64,000 nt of DNA. It comes from an uncultured Bacteroidota bacterium (lineage in GTDB: Bacteria; Bacteroidota; Bacteroidia; Chitinophagales; Chitinophagaceae). Location of the stretch: contig CAIJXT010000003.1 of NCBI GenBank assembly GCA_903824665.1, positions 169,477 through 233,476 of the forward strand. Reading direction: 5' to 3'. The notes under the pieces are model-generated. The model saw nothing but the letters and a program-made list of their open reading frames with translations. It ran no database searches and was not told the DNA's origin. The translations under genes and the position numbers were made by a program. Below are positions 37,051 to 45,156 of the stretch, piece by piece (position 1 is the first letter of the stretch; the number at the start of each line of letters is the position of its first letter).

Positions 37051-39078
37051 ATGCTACAGCAATACTGCCCCTCGCTTACAGATTATGTGCGCCTGCCCAC
37101 GCGTGAAGTGAAGATCGGTGATCTATCTATTGGTAACGGCCATCCGATACGGATACAGACGATGACCACTACTGATACCATGGATACAAAGGCAACGGTA
37201 GAACAATCTATAAGGTGTATAGAGGCCGGAGCAGAACTGGTGCGTATCACAGCGCCCAGCAAAAAAGAAGCAGAGAACCTGCTAGCTATCCGCAATGAGC
37301 TGCGCGCCCGCGGATATAATACCCCACTGGTAGCAGACATTCACTTCACACCCAATGCAGCAGAGATAGCAGCACGGATTGTAGAAAAAGTGCGGGTGAA
37401 TCCGGGTAATTATGTAGACAAAAAGAAGTTTGATGTAATAGACTATACAGATGCGGAATACGCATCGGAAGTATTGCGCATTGCAGACCGGTTTACACCG
37501 CTGGTGCGGATATGCCGCGAATATGGTACGGCAATGCGTATAGGTACCAATCATGGGTCGCTGAGTGACCGCATCATGAGCAGGTATGGCGATACCCCGA
37601 TAGGTATGGTAGAGAGCGCGATGGAATTTCTGCGCATTGCCCGCAGCGAAAGCTACCACCAGATAGTACTGAGCATGAAGAGCAGTAACCCACAGGTAAT
37701 GGTACAGGCTTACCGGCTGCTGGTGCGGCAAATGCAAGATGAGTTTGGGGAGTGCTACCCGCTGCACCTGGGTGTAACAGAGGCAGGAGACGGTGAGGAT
37801 GGCCGCATAAAAAGCGCCATCGGTATAGGTACATTGCTGGAAGATGGTATAGGTGATACGATACGGGTGTCGCTTACAGAAGATCCCGAATTTGAGCTAC
37901 CGGTGTGCAGGGATATAGTGGCCCGCTACCCCGCTATCATCAATGGGAATACAGCAAAAAGTGCAATCACAAACACCGGTACCAACATTGCAAACACCGG
38001 CATTGGACCACTACCCTATAATCCATTTGAATACAAAAGGCGGAATACTATAGTTGTTGGGAATATAGGCAATAACCATGTGCCTGTTGTGATAGCAGAC
38101 TATTCTGATAACACGACACTGACGCCACAGCACCTGCAGCAAATAGGCTATACCTATGATGAGCAAACGGACAAATGGAACATCAGCGATGGCGCAGCCG
38201 ATTATATATACACTGGCGATTCGTTGCCGGGGTTTGCACTGCCGGGAACACTGCAGGTGATCTGTAATTACCCTACATGGCTGCATGCTGCGGACCAGAC
38301 AACACACCATCCGTACATTGCTGAAAAAGACTACCTGACGTGTGATATACCTGCGGGCAAGCTGCATTTCGCAGGGGTAACAATAACAGACTATACTACA
38401 GATTACCGGGAGTTATTCGCACGGCTGAAAACGGCCTCTGGCGCGGTACTGATTGTACGGTCGGACTCGCCAAATGGCCTGAAACCTATGCGCGGGTTCT
38501 TTACGCTGCTGATGCAACAAGGTGTTTCATGCCCGGTGGTATGCGGGGTAACTGCCAGTGAAGACACGGCAGACAAGCTGCTGATCAAATTTGCGACGGA
38601 TACCGGTGGCCTGCTGCTGGAAGGCATGGGCGATGGCATAATGCTGCGCAACCATGGTCCGGTGCAGAATGTGCAGGTCAGCGGACGCACCTACCTAGAG
38701 GTGAAAAGCAATGAACAGTTCGCCAATAATACAGCCTTCTCTGTGTTGCAGGCTACACGTACCCGCATCAGTAAGACAGAGTATATAAGCTGTCCCAGCT
38801 GCGGCAGAACGCTGTTTGACCTGCAGGAAACTACGGCTAAGATACGTGCTGCAACCAACCACCTGAAGGGTGTGAAAATTGCGATTATGGGTTGCATTGT
38901 AAACGGACCCGGTGAAATGGCAGATGCAGACTTCGGGTATGTAGGCAGCGGTCCGGGCAAGATCACGCTATACAAAGGGAAGGAAGTAGTAAAACGCAAT
39001 GTACCGAGTGAAACCGCGGTGAATGAACTGATAGGTCTGCTGAAAGAAAACGGCGCCTGGGTAGAGCTGGCCAATTGA
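37051..39078 (+). CDS. ispG: 4-hydroxy-3-methylbut-2-enyl diphosphate synthase, long Bacteroidota/plant-type form
   Basis: Iron-sulfur enzyme of the MEP isoprenoid pathway that converts MEcPP to HMBPP. The TIM-barrel part begins with VKIGDLSIGNGHPIRIQTMTTTDT and includes RVNPGNYVDKKKF and HLGVTEAGDGEDGRIKSAIGIG. A large insertion of about 270 residues precedes the Fe-S domain. The cluster ligands are Cys581, Cys584 (CPSCGRT), Cys615 (MGCIVNGPGE) and the following Glu. 675 residues is normal for the long form of Bacteroidota, Chlamydiae and plants, against about 370 in E. coli. Confidence 0.95.
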   Translation: MLQQYCPSLTDYVRLPTREVKIGDLSIGNGHPIRIQTMTTTDTMDTKATVEQSIRCIEAGAELVRITAPSKKEAENLLAIRNELRARGYNTPLVADIHFTPNAAEIAARIVEKVRVNPGNYVDKKKFDVIDYTDAEYASEVLRIADRFTPLVRICREYGTAMRIGTNHGSLSDRIMSRYGDTPIGMVESAMEFLRIARSESYHQIVLSMKSSNPQVMVQAYRLLVRQMQDEFGECYPLHLGVTEAGDGEDGRIKSAIGIGTLLEDGIGDTIRVSLTEDPEFELPVCRDIVARYPAIINGNTAKSAITNTGTNIANTGIGPLPYNPFEYKRRNTIVVGNIGNNHVPVVIADYSDNTTLTPQHLQQIGYTYDEQTDKWNISDGAADYIYTGDSLPGFALPGTLQVICNYPTWLHAADQTTHHPYIAEKDYLTCDIPAGKLHFAGVTITDYTTDYRELFARLKTASGAVLIVRSDSPNGLKPMRGFFTLLMQQGVSCPVVCGVTASEDTADKLLIKFATDTGGLLLEGMGDGIMLRNHGPVQNVQVSGRTYLEVKSNEQFANNTAFSVLQATRTRISKTEYISCPSCGRTLFDLQETTAKIRAATNHLKGVKIAIMGCIVNGPGEMADADFGYVGSGPGKITLYKGKEVVKRNVPSETAVNELIGLLKENGAWVELAN

Positions 39079-39100
39079 TCTGCCGGCAACAATAGTATGT

Positions 39101-39364
39101 CTATATTTTTTCTATTGCGTCGCTTACCGCGAGCACCAGCTCGTAAGGTATTGCGGGCGGGTCGTCTCCGGCTATGTCGTAGCGGCCAAGGACACTCCAT
39201 GCCATATAAAAGCGCGGGTAGCTTTTGATGTTGACCTCATAATGAACTCCATCCTTACGGGCCTGCGGAATGATGACCGCAAGCAAGGATCGCTTGTTGT
39301 AAACAATATGTCTTGAGCAGCTTTCGGGCATGCGGCAAATGTAAATACTATTCGTTACCGGCAA
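39101..39364 (-). CDS. Small hypothetical protein
   Basis: At most 87 residues; the true start may be the second Met (MPESCSRHIVYNK). The composition is protein-like: KDGVHYEVNIKSYPRFYMAW and IPYELVLAVSDAIEKI suggest a compact alpha/beta fold. I do not recognise the family, but similar short unannotated proteins occur in related Bacteroidota as far as I recall. It lies between ispG (convergent) and an XRE regulator (divergent). Confidence 0.5.
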   Translation of the reverse strand: MPVTNSIYICRMPESCSRHIVYNKRSLLAVIIPQARKDGVHYEVNIKSYPRFYMAWSVLGRYDIAGDDPPAIPYELVLAVSDAIEKI

Positions 39365-39531
39365 GTGACTTTAACGGAGGGGAATATTTGATTAAAATGA
39401 AAATTCGTTGGAACTACCAACGTTTTGTCTGTTGTTTACGTCTTATATAGTATGCAGCAAACAAATAAAACAAAAGCTGCTAGTTTAAAACCTATAACAC
39501 TATTCAATTAAAAAATTAAAACCCAAAAAAA

Positions 39532-39855
39532 ATGAACATCGGATCCGCTATCAAGTCAATCAGAAAGAAACTCTCGATCACTCAGTATGAACTTGCTGAC
39601 AAATGTGATCTTTCTCAAACCTCTCTTTCTCAAATAGAAACAGGGATAAAGCGTCCCAGCCAACGAACGATATCAAAAGTTTGCGCCGTACTGGATATAC
39701 CAGAGTCTATCATATATATTGTAGCCATGCAGGAGTCTGATGTTCCGGCAAGTAAAAGAGGTGTATACGAGTTGGTATACCCATCGATCAAGAGTCTGGC
39801 CTTGCAGATGGTAAGCTCAGAACATCTGGATCTGGTGACATCGAAACCAAACTAG
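39532..39855 (+). CDS. XRE-family helix-turn-helix transcriptional regulator
   Basis: 107-residue DNA-binding protein. Residues 1-60 are a Cro/C1-type HTH: IGSAIKSIRKKLSITQYELADKCDLSQTSLSQIETGIKRPS (read in parts), with the recognition helix around QTSLSQIE. The C-terminal 45 residues are uncharacterised and may mediate dimerisation. No toxin or restriction gene is adjacent, so the target is unclear. Followed by a strong terminator at 39942-39971. Confidence 0.88.
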   Translation: MNIGSAIKSIRKKLSITQYELADKCDLSQTSLSQIETGIKRPSQRTISKVCAVLDIPESIIYIVAMQESDVPASKRGVYELVYPSIKSLALQMVSSEHLDLVTSKPN

Positions 39856-39941
39856 TAATGAACTTTGTCGGCAGCGCTGTGGTACATACCGCAGTGGGCT
39901 GCGGATAAGAGATAAAACATTAATGTGCGTTTAAAATAAGG

Positions 39942-39971
39942 GCTATCGGTTTTTACCGATAGCTTTTTTTT
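39942..39971 (+). terminator. Terminator after the XRE regulator
   Basis: GCTATCGGT / ACCGATAGC, a 9-bp perfect stem with a TTTT loop, followed by eight T. Confidence 0.9.
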
Positions 39972-40027
39972 GTGGTGAGACGTGTCGGGGACCGTAATAT
40001 TTGGTAATTTAGATAAAAATACCTGTC

Positions 40028-41671
40028 GTGCGCAAGTTGTTAGTAGGCCTCCTATTCCTGTTTTCAAGCGTTTCAATTTGCCTTGCCGAAGAAAAATACG
40101 AGATCAGTACGGCTCTCGGTTTCGGCGAGTCGGGAATTAATAAGGTGCTGTGCATGAAGAACGGAACTACATTCCTGCTTCATTTTGAAAATAACAAACC
40201 AATCAAGACGATAGTATTTGACAGCAGCCACAAACGGGTTGCCGGGTCTACGCTATCGTGCCGGGTATTCGATATATTCATGTTGTCAACAGCAGTGTTC
40301 AAAGGGCTGTATGAGATCAATGGCGAGGTAGTATTGTTTCTGGAGCAGCAAAATACGGCAAGGCATGCCCTGATACGCCTGCAACTGAATGCAGCCACAG
40401 GAAAGCTGACCGATGAAACTACTGTGGGCCGTGCGCTCAGTATATCGAAGCCGACGAGGTTTTTTGTGATGAGGCACAAAACCGATCCGGGTTATCAGAT
40501 CCTGTTCTGCCAGGACGCCCAGCAGTTTGGTGAAAGCAAGATACATCTGGCCTATTACAACGCTAGACATGAGGTATACAAAGATATACCCCTGGTGTTT
40601 AACCGGAAAAAGTATGACTACATGCATGTGGTGGGTGCTGAGGCACAGCCAGAGGGGGTATGTGTGTCGCTGGGACTTTCTAATATGCTTGTAAATGGCA
40701 CCGGCACCACTGTGGCGGCGATGCCTTTGTACAACCATTACCTGCATGTGTTCTACATACCAAGAGACAGTACACGCCCCCTGCAAAAGACCGCTGATCT
40801 GGCGTCGGATGTGATACCCTATTATACCAATTTCACTTACAATCCGTTTGCAGCTACTGTAAACCTGCTGATGCTGAGTTATAAAGATGCATTGTTCAGG
40901 TATGGTATAGATATGCGGCCAACTGCTTTTGTATCGAATCTGCTGTTTCGGTTTGAAGAGACGAACCTTGGCGCGAACTATAACTGGCTAACCAATAAGC
41001 TGGCCAATAAAAAACTCCTGGAAACAAAGGACACTTCCAATCTTTTTACGGGGTTTCCGGTGATGATGACGACAAACAGTAACGGACTAACGACGGTAGT
41101 ATCCGAATCGTATGACCGGTATATCAATGCGGAGAACTTCAGCCGGTCGCAGGTGTTTGAGACGTTTATAGGCAACTTCTGCATTACGCAATTTGACGAT
41201 GAGGGCAAGGAGTTGTGGGGCACTGTACTGCCCAAGTCGCAATATTACCGGAGCTACAGGCATTATTACCGGCCTGCAGATTTTGCTAAGCGGTGGCAAA
41301 ACCAGGCAATGTTCAACGACCTGCCACCACAAATCTATGAGCGGCAATTTGTGGCGTCTAACATCTACGAGCGGGGCGGCGACTTCTATCTGGTATTTAA
41401 TGATTGCGGGAAGAACTTCAACAACAGCCTGCAAACACCGGGCGATACTGTTTTTACATCCGCGTTATCTAATGCATGTTATTATAAGATCAATCGAAAA
41501 AAAGAGGTTTCAAAACACTTTCTGCTGGGTGCACCGCTGAATAAAGAATACAAAAGCTGCTGTATAGAAGGTGCCGGCTTCGATGAGGAGCGTGGAGTAT
41601 ATGCCGCAGTGATCAGGTACAAGCGGGGCAGTTACATATCACAGCGTATGGCATGGGCTCGTCTGGATTAA
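40028..41671 (+). CDS. Hypothetical secreted protein, 547 residues
   Basis: Begins with GTG (MRKLLVGLLFLFSSVSICLAE), a clear Sec signal peptide. The mature protein has many beta-strand patterns and short repeats of the form VLFLEQQ, YQILFCQD, GDFYLVFNDCG that recall a propeller-like fold, but no motif I can name. There is no T9SS domain, lipobox or transmembrane helix after the signal. It is conserved-looking, with normal codon use, and ends about 60 bp before the ribosomal-protein promoter. Function unknown. Confidence 0.72.
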   Translation: MRKLLVGLLFLFSSVSICLAEEKYEISTALGFGESGINKVLCMKNGTTFLLHFENNKPIKTIVFDSSHKRVAGSTLSCRVFDIFMLSTAVFKGLYEINGEVVLFLEQQNTARHALIRLQLNAATGKLTDETTVGRALSISKPTRFFVMRHKTDPGYQILFCQDAQQFGESKIHLAYYNARHEVYKDIPLVFNRKKYDYMHVVGAEAQPEGVCVSLGLSNMLVNGTGTTVAAMPLYNHYLHVFYIPRDSTRPLQKTADLASDVIPYYTNFTYNPFAATVNLLMLSYKDALFRYGIDMRPTAFVSNLLFRFEETNLGANYNWLTNKLANKKLLETKDTSNLFTGFPVMMTTNSNGLTTVVSESYDRYINAENFSRSQVFETFIGNFCITQFDDEGKELWGTVLPKSQYYRSYRHYYRPADFAKRWQNQAMFNDLPPQIYERQFVASNIYERGGDFYLVFNDCGKNFNNSLQTPGDTVFTSALSNACYYKINRKKEVSKHFLLGAPLNKEYKSCCIEGAGFDEERGVYAAVIRYKRGSYISQRMAWARLD

Positions 41672-41733
41672 CCAGGCAATAGTCGCAGTACAATTTTTTT
41701 TCTTTTTTATTTTTTCGTTCAGAAAATTCATCA

Positions 41734-41741
41734 TACCTTTG
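41734..41741 (+). promoter_or_regulatory. Promoter -7 box of the rplKAJL operon
   Basis: TACCTTTG matches TAnnTTTG exactly. A TTTT-rich stretch about 19 nt upstream (41711-41716) can act as the -33 element. The predicted leader is about 115 nt long. Confidence 0.6.
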
Positions 41742-41801
41742 CGCTCCAATTCTAATATTGCTCTTTTATAAGGTTGCATTTGGAAGATCCCACGGCGGGT
41801 G

Positions 41802-41822
41802 ATGAATGAGTTGTTCATTCAT
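41802..41822 (+). promoter_or_regulatory. Leader hairpin upstream of rplK
   Basis: ATGAATGA and TCATTCAT form an 8-bp perfect stem with a 5-nt loop, 42 nt before the rplK ATG. Possible target for autogenous control by a ribosomal protein; inference only. Confidence 0.4.
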
Positions 41823-41864
41823 TGCAAGTCAGGAACAGGTATCGTTAACACCAAAAAATTAAAC

Positions 41865-42317
41865 ATGGCAAAAGAAATCAGCGGCTTAGTGAAGCTGCAG
41901 GTAAAAGGCGGTGCAGCAAACCCCGCACCACCAATCGGCCCGGCGCTCGGCTCTAAAGGCGTCAACATTATGGAATTCTGCAAGCAGTTCAATGCTCGTA
42001 CGCAGGATAAAGTAGGCAAAGTATTGCCGGTAACACTTACCGTTTACACAGACAAATCATTCGACTTTGTAATTAAGACACCTCCTGCCGCTGTGCAGTT
42101 GATGGAGTTTGCAAAGCAGTCTAAAGGATCGAAAGAACCAAACCGCCAGAAAGTAGGTAAGGTAACCTGGGCTCAGGTTGAAGAAATCGCCAAAGACAAG
42201 ATGCCTGATCTGAACTGCTTCACGCTGACCAGTGCTATGAGCATGGTAGCCGGAACAGCAAGGAGCATGGGCTTCACGGTTGAAGGTACAGCACCAGAAG
42301 GCATCACTGTTAAGTAA
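41865..42317 (+). CDS. rplK: 50S ribosomal protein L11
   Basis: Binds the GTPase-associated centre of 23S rRNA. The start is at 41865 ([20 protein letters not shown]), matching family starts; the upstream frame from 41799 runs through the leader. Family landmarks are [36 protein letters not shown] and the C-terminal [14 protein letters not shown]. 150 residues. First gene of rplK-rplA-rplJ-rplL. Confidence 0.97.
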   Translation: MAKEISGLVKLQVKGGAANPAPPIGPALGSKGVNIMEFCKQFNARTQDKVGKVLPVTLTVYTDKSFDFVIKTPPAAVQLMEFAKQSKGSKEPNRQKVGKVTWAQVEEIAKDKMPDLNCFTLTSAMSMVAGTARSMGFTVEGTAPEGITVK

Positions 42318-42368
42318 TAGCCGAAAGCGAAACGAAACAGTATTTTTTACCTTATTTAAAGAACTACA

Positions 42369-43061
42369 ATGGCAATCACTAAAAAAAGAAAAGCTGTAGA
42401 AGCTAAACTTGATAAAAACAAGCAATATACACTGGCTGAAGCTGCCAGTGTGGTGAAGAGCATCAACCTCACCAAATTTGACAGTTCAGTAGACGTTCAC
42501 ATCCGTTTGGGTGTGGATCCAAAGAAAGCCGACCAGGCGATCCGCGGTACTGTTACTCTTCCACATGGTACAGGTAAGACCAAGCGTGTACTGGTTCTGT
42601 GTACTCCTGATAAAGAGGCAGAAGCAAGAGGCGCAGGTGCTGACTTCGTAGGTCTGGATGAATTTGTATCTAAGATAGAAGGTGGCTGGACAGATGTAGA
42701 CGTGATCGTAGCAACACCGTCGGTGATGCCTAAGATAGGTCGTCTGGGTAAGATCCTTGGTCCACGTAACCTGATGCCAAACCCTAAGACCGGTACTGTT
42801 ACCAATGATGTAGCCAATGCAGTTACAGAGGTAAAAGGCGGTAAAATTGCATTCAAGATCGACAAAGCAGGTATCATTCACGCATCAGTTGGTCGTGTAT
42901 CATTTGAGCCAAAGAAACTGGCTGAAAATGCGCAGGAACTTATCAATACCCTTGTAAGGATGAAACCAGCAACAGCAAAAGGTATCTACCTGAAAGGCAT
43001 CAGCATGGCATCTACAATGAGCCCTGGCCTGAGCATTGATACCAAGAGCGTAGGCGCGTAA
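42369..43061 (+). CDS. rplA: 50S ribosomal protein L1
   Basis: Stalk-base ribosomal protein that in many bacteria also represses its own operon. Landmarks are [38 protein letters not shown] and the signature [25 protein letters not shown] (read in parts), followed by [19 protein letters not shown]. 230 residues is standard. 51 bp after rplK. Confidence 0.97.
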   Translation: MAITKKRKAVEAKLDKNKQYTLAEAASVVKSINLTKFDSSVDVHIRLGVDPKKADQAIRGTVTLPHGTGKTKRVLVLCTPDKEAEARGAGADFVGLDEFVSKIEGGWTDVDVIVATPSVMPKIGRLGKILGPRNLMPNPKTGTVTNDVANAVTEVKGGKIAFKIDKAGIIHASVGRVSFEPKKLAENAQELINTLVRMKPATAKGIYLKGISMASTMSPGLSIDTKSVGA

Positions 43062-43201
43062 TAACAACCTGCGGTGAAACGCCGAACAGCGTTTTGCAGC
43101 GAATGAGAAAAGCAAAAAACATTATTAACAGTTTGAGTGTGCTTATCGGATCAGTTACAGATTGAAAAGATAGACCGGTTCAAATTTACAAATTTCAAAA
43201 A

Positions 43202-43714
43202 ATGACACCTGCTCAAAAATCTGAAGCAATAGAAGTACTGAAGGCCAAATTCACCCAGTACAGCAACTTTTACGTCACCAATACCGAATCATTGACGGTA
43301 GACCAGGTGAGCAAGCTCCGCAGGCTTTGTTTCGAAAAGAACGTTGAAATCAAGGTTGCAAAGAATACGCTTATCAAAAAAGCGCTTGAAAGTTTCAATG
43401 ACGATAAGTATACCGGCATTTACGAATCACTGCATGGCGTTACTGCGCTGATGTTTTCTGAGTCGCCAAAAGAGCCGGCAATGATCCTCACATCATTCCG
43501 TAAGACGAACAAAGAAAAGCCTGTACTTAAGGCTGCTTTGATTGGTTCGGATGTTTTCACCGGCGATAACGAACTGGTGAATCTGACGAAGATCAAAACG
43601 AAGAACGAGCTTATCGGCGAAGTTCTCGGATTGCTGCAATCTCCTGCAAAACGCGTACTGGCTGCACTGTTGCACCACCACGAGCAGAAAGCAGAAGGTG
43701 CTACTGCTGAGTAA
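43202..43714 (+). CDS. rplJ: 50S ribosomal protein L10
   Basis: Anchors L7/L12 dimers to the ribosome. Landmarks are an N-terminal globular part (AQKSEAIEVLKAKFTQYSNFYV, LRRLCFEKNVEIKVAKNTLIKKAL) and a C-terminal helix that binds L7/L12 (VLGLLQSPAKRVLAALLHHHEQ). 170 residues. A 140-bp gap after rplA could house L10-leader control; no clear structure was worked out. Confidence 0.96.
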   Translation: MTPAQKSEAIEVLKAKFTQYSNFYVTNTESLTVDQVSKLRRLCFEKNVEIKVAKNTLIKKALESFNDDKYTGIYESLHGVTALMFSESPKEPAMILTSFRKTNKEKPVLKAALIGSDVFTGDNELVNLTKIKTKNELIGEVLGLLQSPAKRVLAALLHHHEQKAEGATAE

Positions 43715-43889
43715 GCATAACCGTGCAAACAGCTGCAACCCAGCTTTGCGCAGTTTACAAAACGTTTGCCTGCCCAACGGCAGTATCCGTAAGTGTGGCA
43801 GACGTACAAAATCAGGCTTCCAAGTCAATATATATTAAGTTACAAAGTATTAGTAAACAATTTTTAACACAAACAAAAAACAATATACA

Positions 43890-44264
43890 ATGGCAGACGT
43901 TAAAGCATTAGCCGAACAATTAGTTGCCCTTACTGTAAAAGACGTACAGGAACTGGCGAACGTATTAAAAACAGAATATGGCATCGAGCCAGCTGCTGCT
44001 ACAGTAGTTGCTGCTGCCGGTGGTGGCGACGCTGCACCAGCTGCAGTTGAGAAAACAGCATTCAATGTAATATTGAAGAGTGCAGGTGCATCTAAGCTGA
44101 ACGTTGTAAAAGCAGTTAAAGATCTTACAGGTCTTGGTCTGAAAGAAGCGAAAGAACTGGTTGACGGCGCTCCTAAGAACGTGAAAGAAGGCATCAGCAA
44201 AGCTGAAGCTGACGATATCGCTAACAAGCTGAAAGAAGCAGGTGCTGAAGTTGAGATCGCTTAA
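43890..44264 (+). CDS. rplL: 50S ribosomal protein L7/L12
   Basis: Flexible stalk protein that recruits translation GTPases. N-terminal dimerisation helix ([21 protein letters not shown]), Ala-rich hinge ([18 protein letters not shown]) and conserved C-terminal domain ([23 protein letters not shown], then [15 protein letters not shown]). 124 residues. It is the last gene of the operon here and is closed by a perfect terminator. Confidence 0.97.
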   Translation: MADVKALAEQLVALTVKDVQELANVLKTEYGIEPAAATVVAAAGGGDAAPAAVEKTAFNVILKSAGASKLNVVKAVKDLTGLGLKEAKELVDGAPKNVKEGISKAEADDIANKLKEAGAEVEIA

Positions 44265-44278
44265 TTTCTGATCTGATA

Positions 44279-44326
44279 GCACTAAATAATAAAACCCCGC
44301 AAATGCGGGGTTTTATTATTTAGTGC
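44279..44326. terminator. Bidirectional terminator with 22-bp perfect stem
   Basis: Left arm 44279-44300, loop AAAT, right arm 44305-44326, complementary over all 22 positions; the core is AACCCCGC / GCGGGGTT with A and T tracts on either side. It serves rplL on the plus strand and the lipoprotein ending at 44352 on the minus strand. Confidence 0.95.
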
Positions 44327-44351
44327 ATGTATGAACGAAAATGAATTCGGC

Positions 44352-44891
44352 TTACAATAATTTATCGATCTTGAAATATCCGTTGCTGATATTAACGATC
44401 TTACCATTAGGCGAAATGCCTTTAAAATAGAAAAGACCTTTGATTACAGCTGAGTCATTCTGAACAATTTTGAGTCCACCGGAGTTGCTGAGGTAACTGT
44501 AAAACGTACCATCTATATACCCCAGACTGTCTGTAAACACAGCATAACGGTTGTAGTTTTTCCACTCCATAGAATAATCATTGCCCGACCAAACGTCTTT
44601 CAGGTAGAAACCGATACGTGGTGTTTTACCAAACTGAAAGCCATAGAGGAGATTTGCGCCACTATCGTCGAGATAAAAAGAAACACTATCAGCTACCCAG
44701 CGTGTACCGTTGATGTCGCAGCTCATAGGTTCTGTGCCTGACCAGGTAAACTCTGAAGAGGCAAGTGGTGTTATGGGATTAACGGCACCGTTTCCGTTGC
44801 TGGCGGGATCGGCCTGATAGTCTCCGTTGCTACACGAAGCAAGTCCTAGAACTACAAAGCAAACTAACAGGGCATGAGCAATCTTCTGCAT
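44352..44891 (-). CDS. Hypothetical lipoprotein
   Basis: 179 residues with a lipoprotein signal (lipobox GLASC, Cys at residue 20). A Ser/Asn/Pro linker precedes a beta-rich domain: MSCDINGTRWVADSVSFYL, LLYGFQFGKTPRIGFYL, and a C-terminal GKIVNISNGYFKIDKLL. The C-terminal pattern resembles DUF6252-type Bacteroidota lipoproteins, but I hold that loosely. Probably anchored in a cell-envelope membrane. Function unknown. Confidence 0.72.
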   Translation of the reverse strand: MQKIAHALLVCFVVLGLASCSNGDYQADPASNGNGAVNPITPLASSEFTWSGTEPMSCDINGTRWVADSVSFYLDDSGANLLYGFQFGKTPRIGFYLKDVWSGNDYSMEWKNYNRYAVFTDSLGYIDGTFYSYLSNSGGLKIVQNDSAVIKGLFYFKGISPNGKIVNISNGYFKIDKLL

Positions 44892-45156
44892 AAGACAAAA
44901 ATTATCAGGCTAAAGATAAAACAAAAAAATCCGTTTTGGAAAATATTTTGATCCAATACGGCAAATACAAAGACGAGTGTAGCGCACCAAACGTTGGTAA
45001 AGATGAAAAACAAAGTCTGTGACAGCAGCAGCGCAAGCGGAGTATCCGGAGCAAAGTCACAGACCCGGATAGTTGTGGTAAGAACGAAAAAAAAACGAGC
45101 AACCAATATGGCCGAATACGCTTTAACTTTAGATCAGCGAAAAATACCTGCCAGCT

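Noticed and set aside
44892..45156. Possible small gene or tRNA in the gap before the M1 peptidase
   Set aside because: A 62-codon frame at 44994-45182 overlaps the peptidase start and lacks protein-like composition. No cloverleaf could be drawn.
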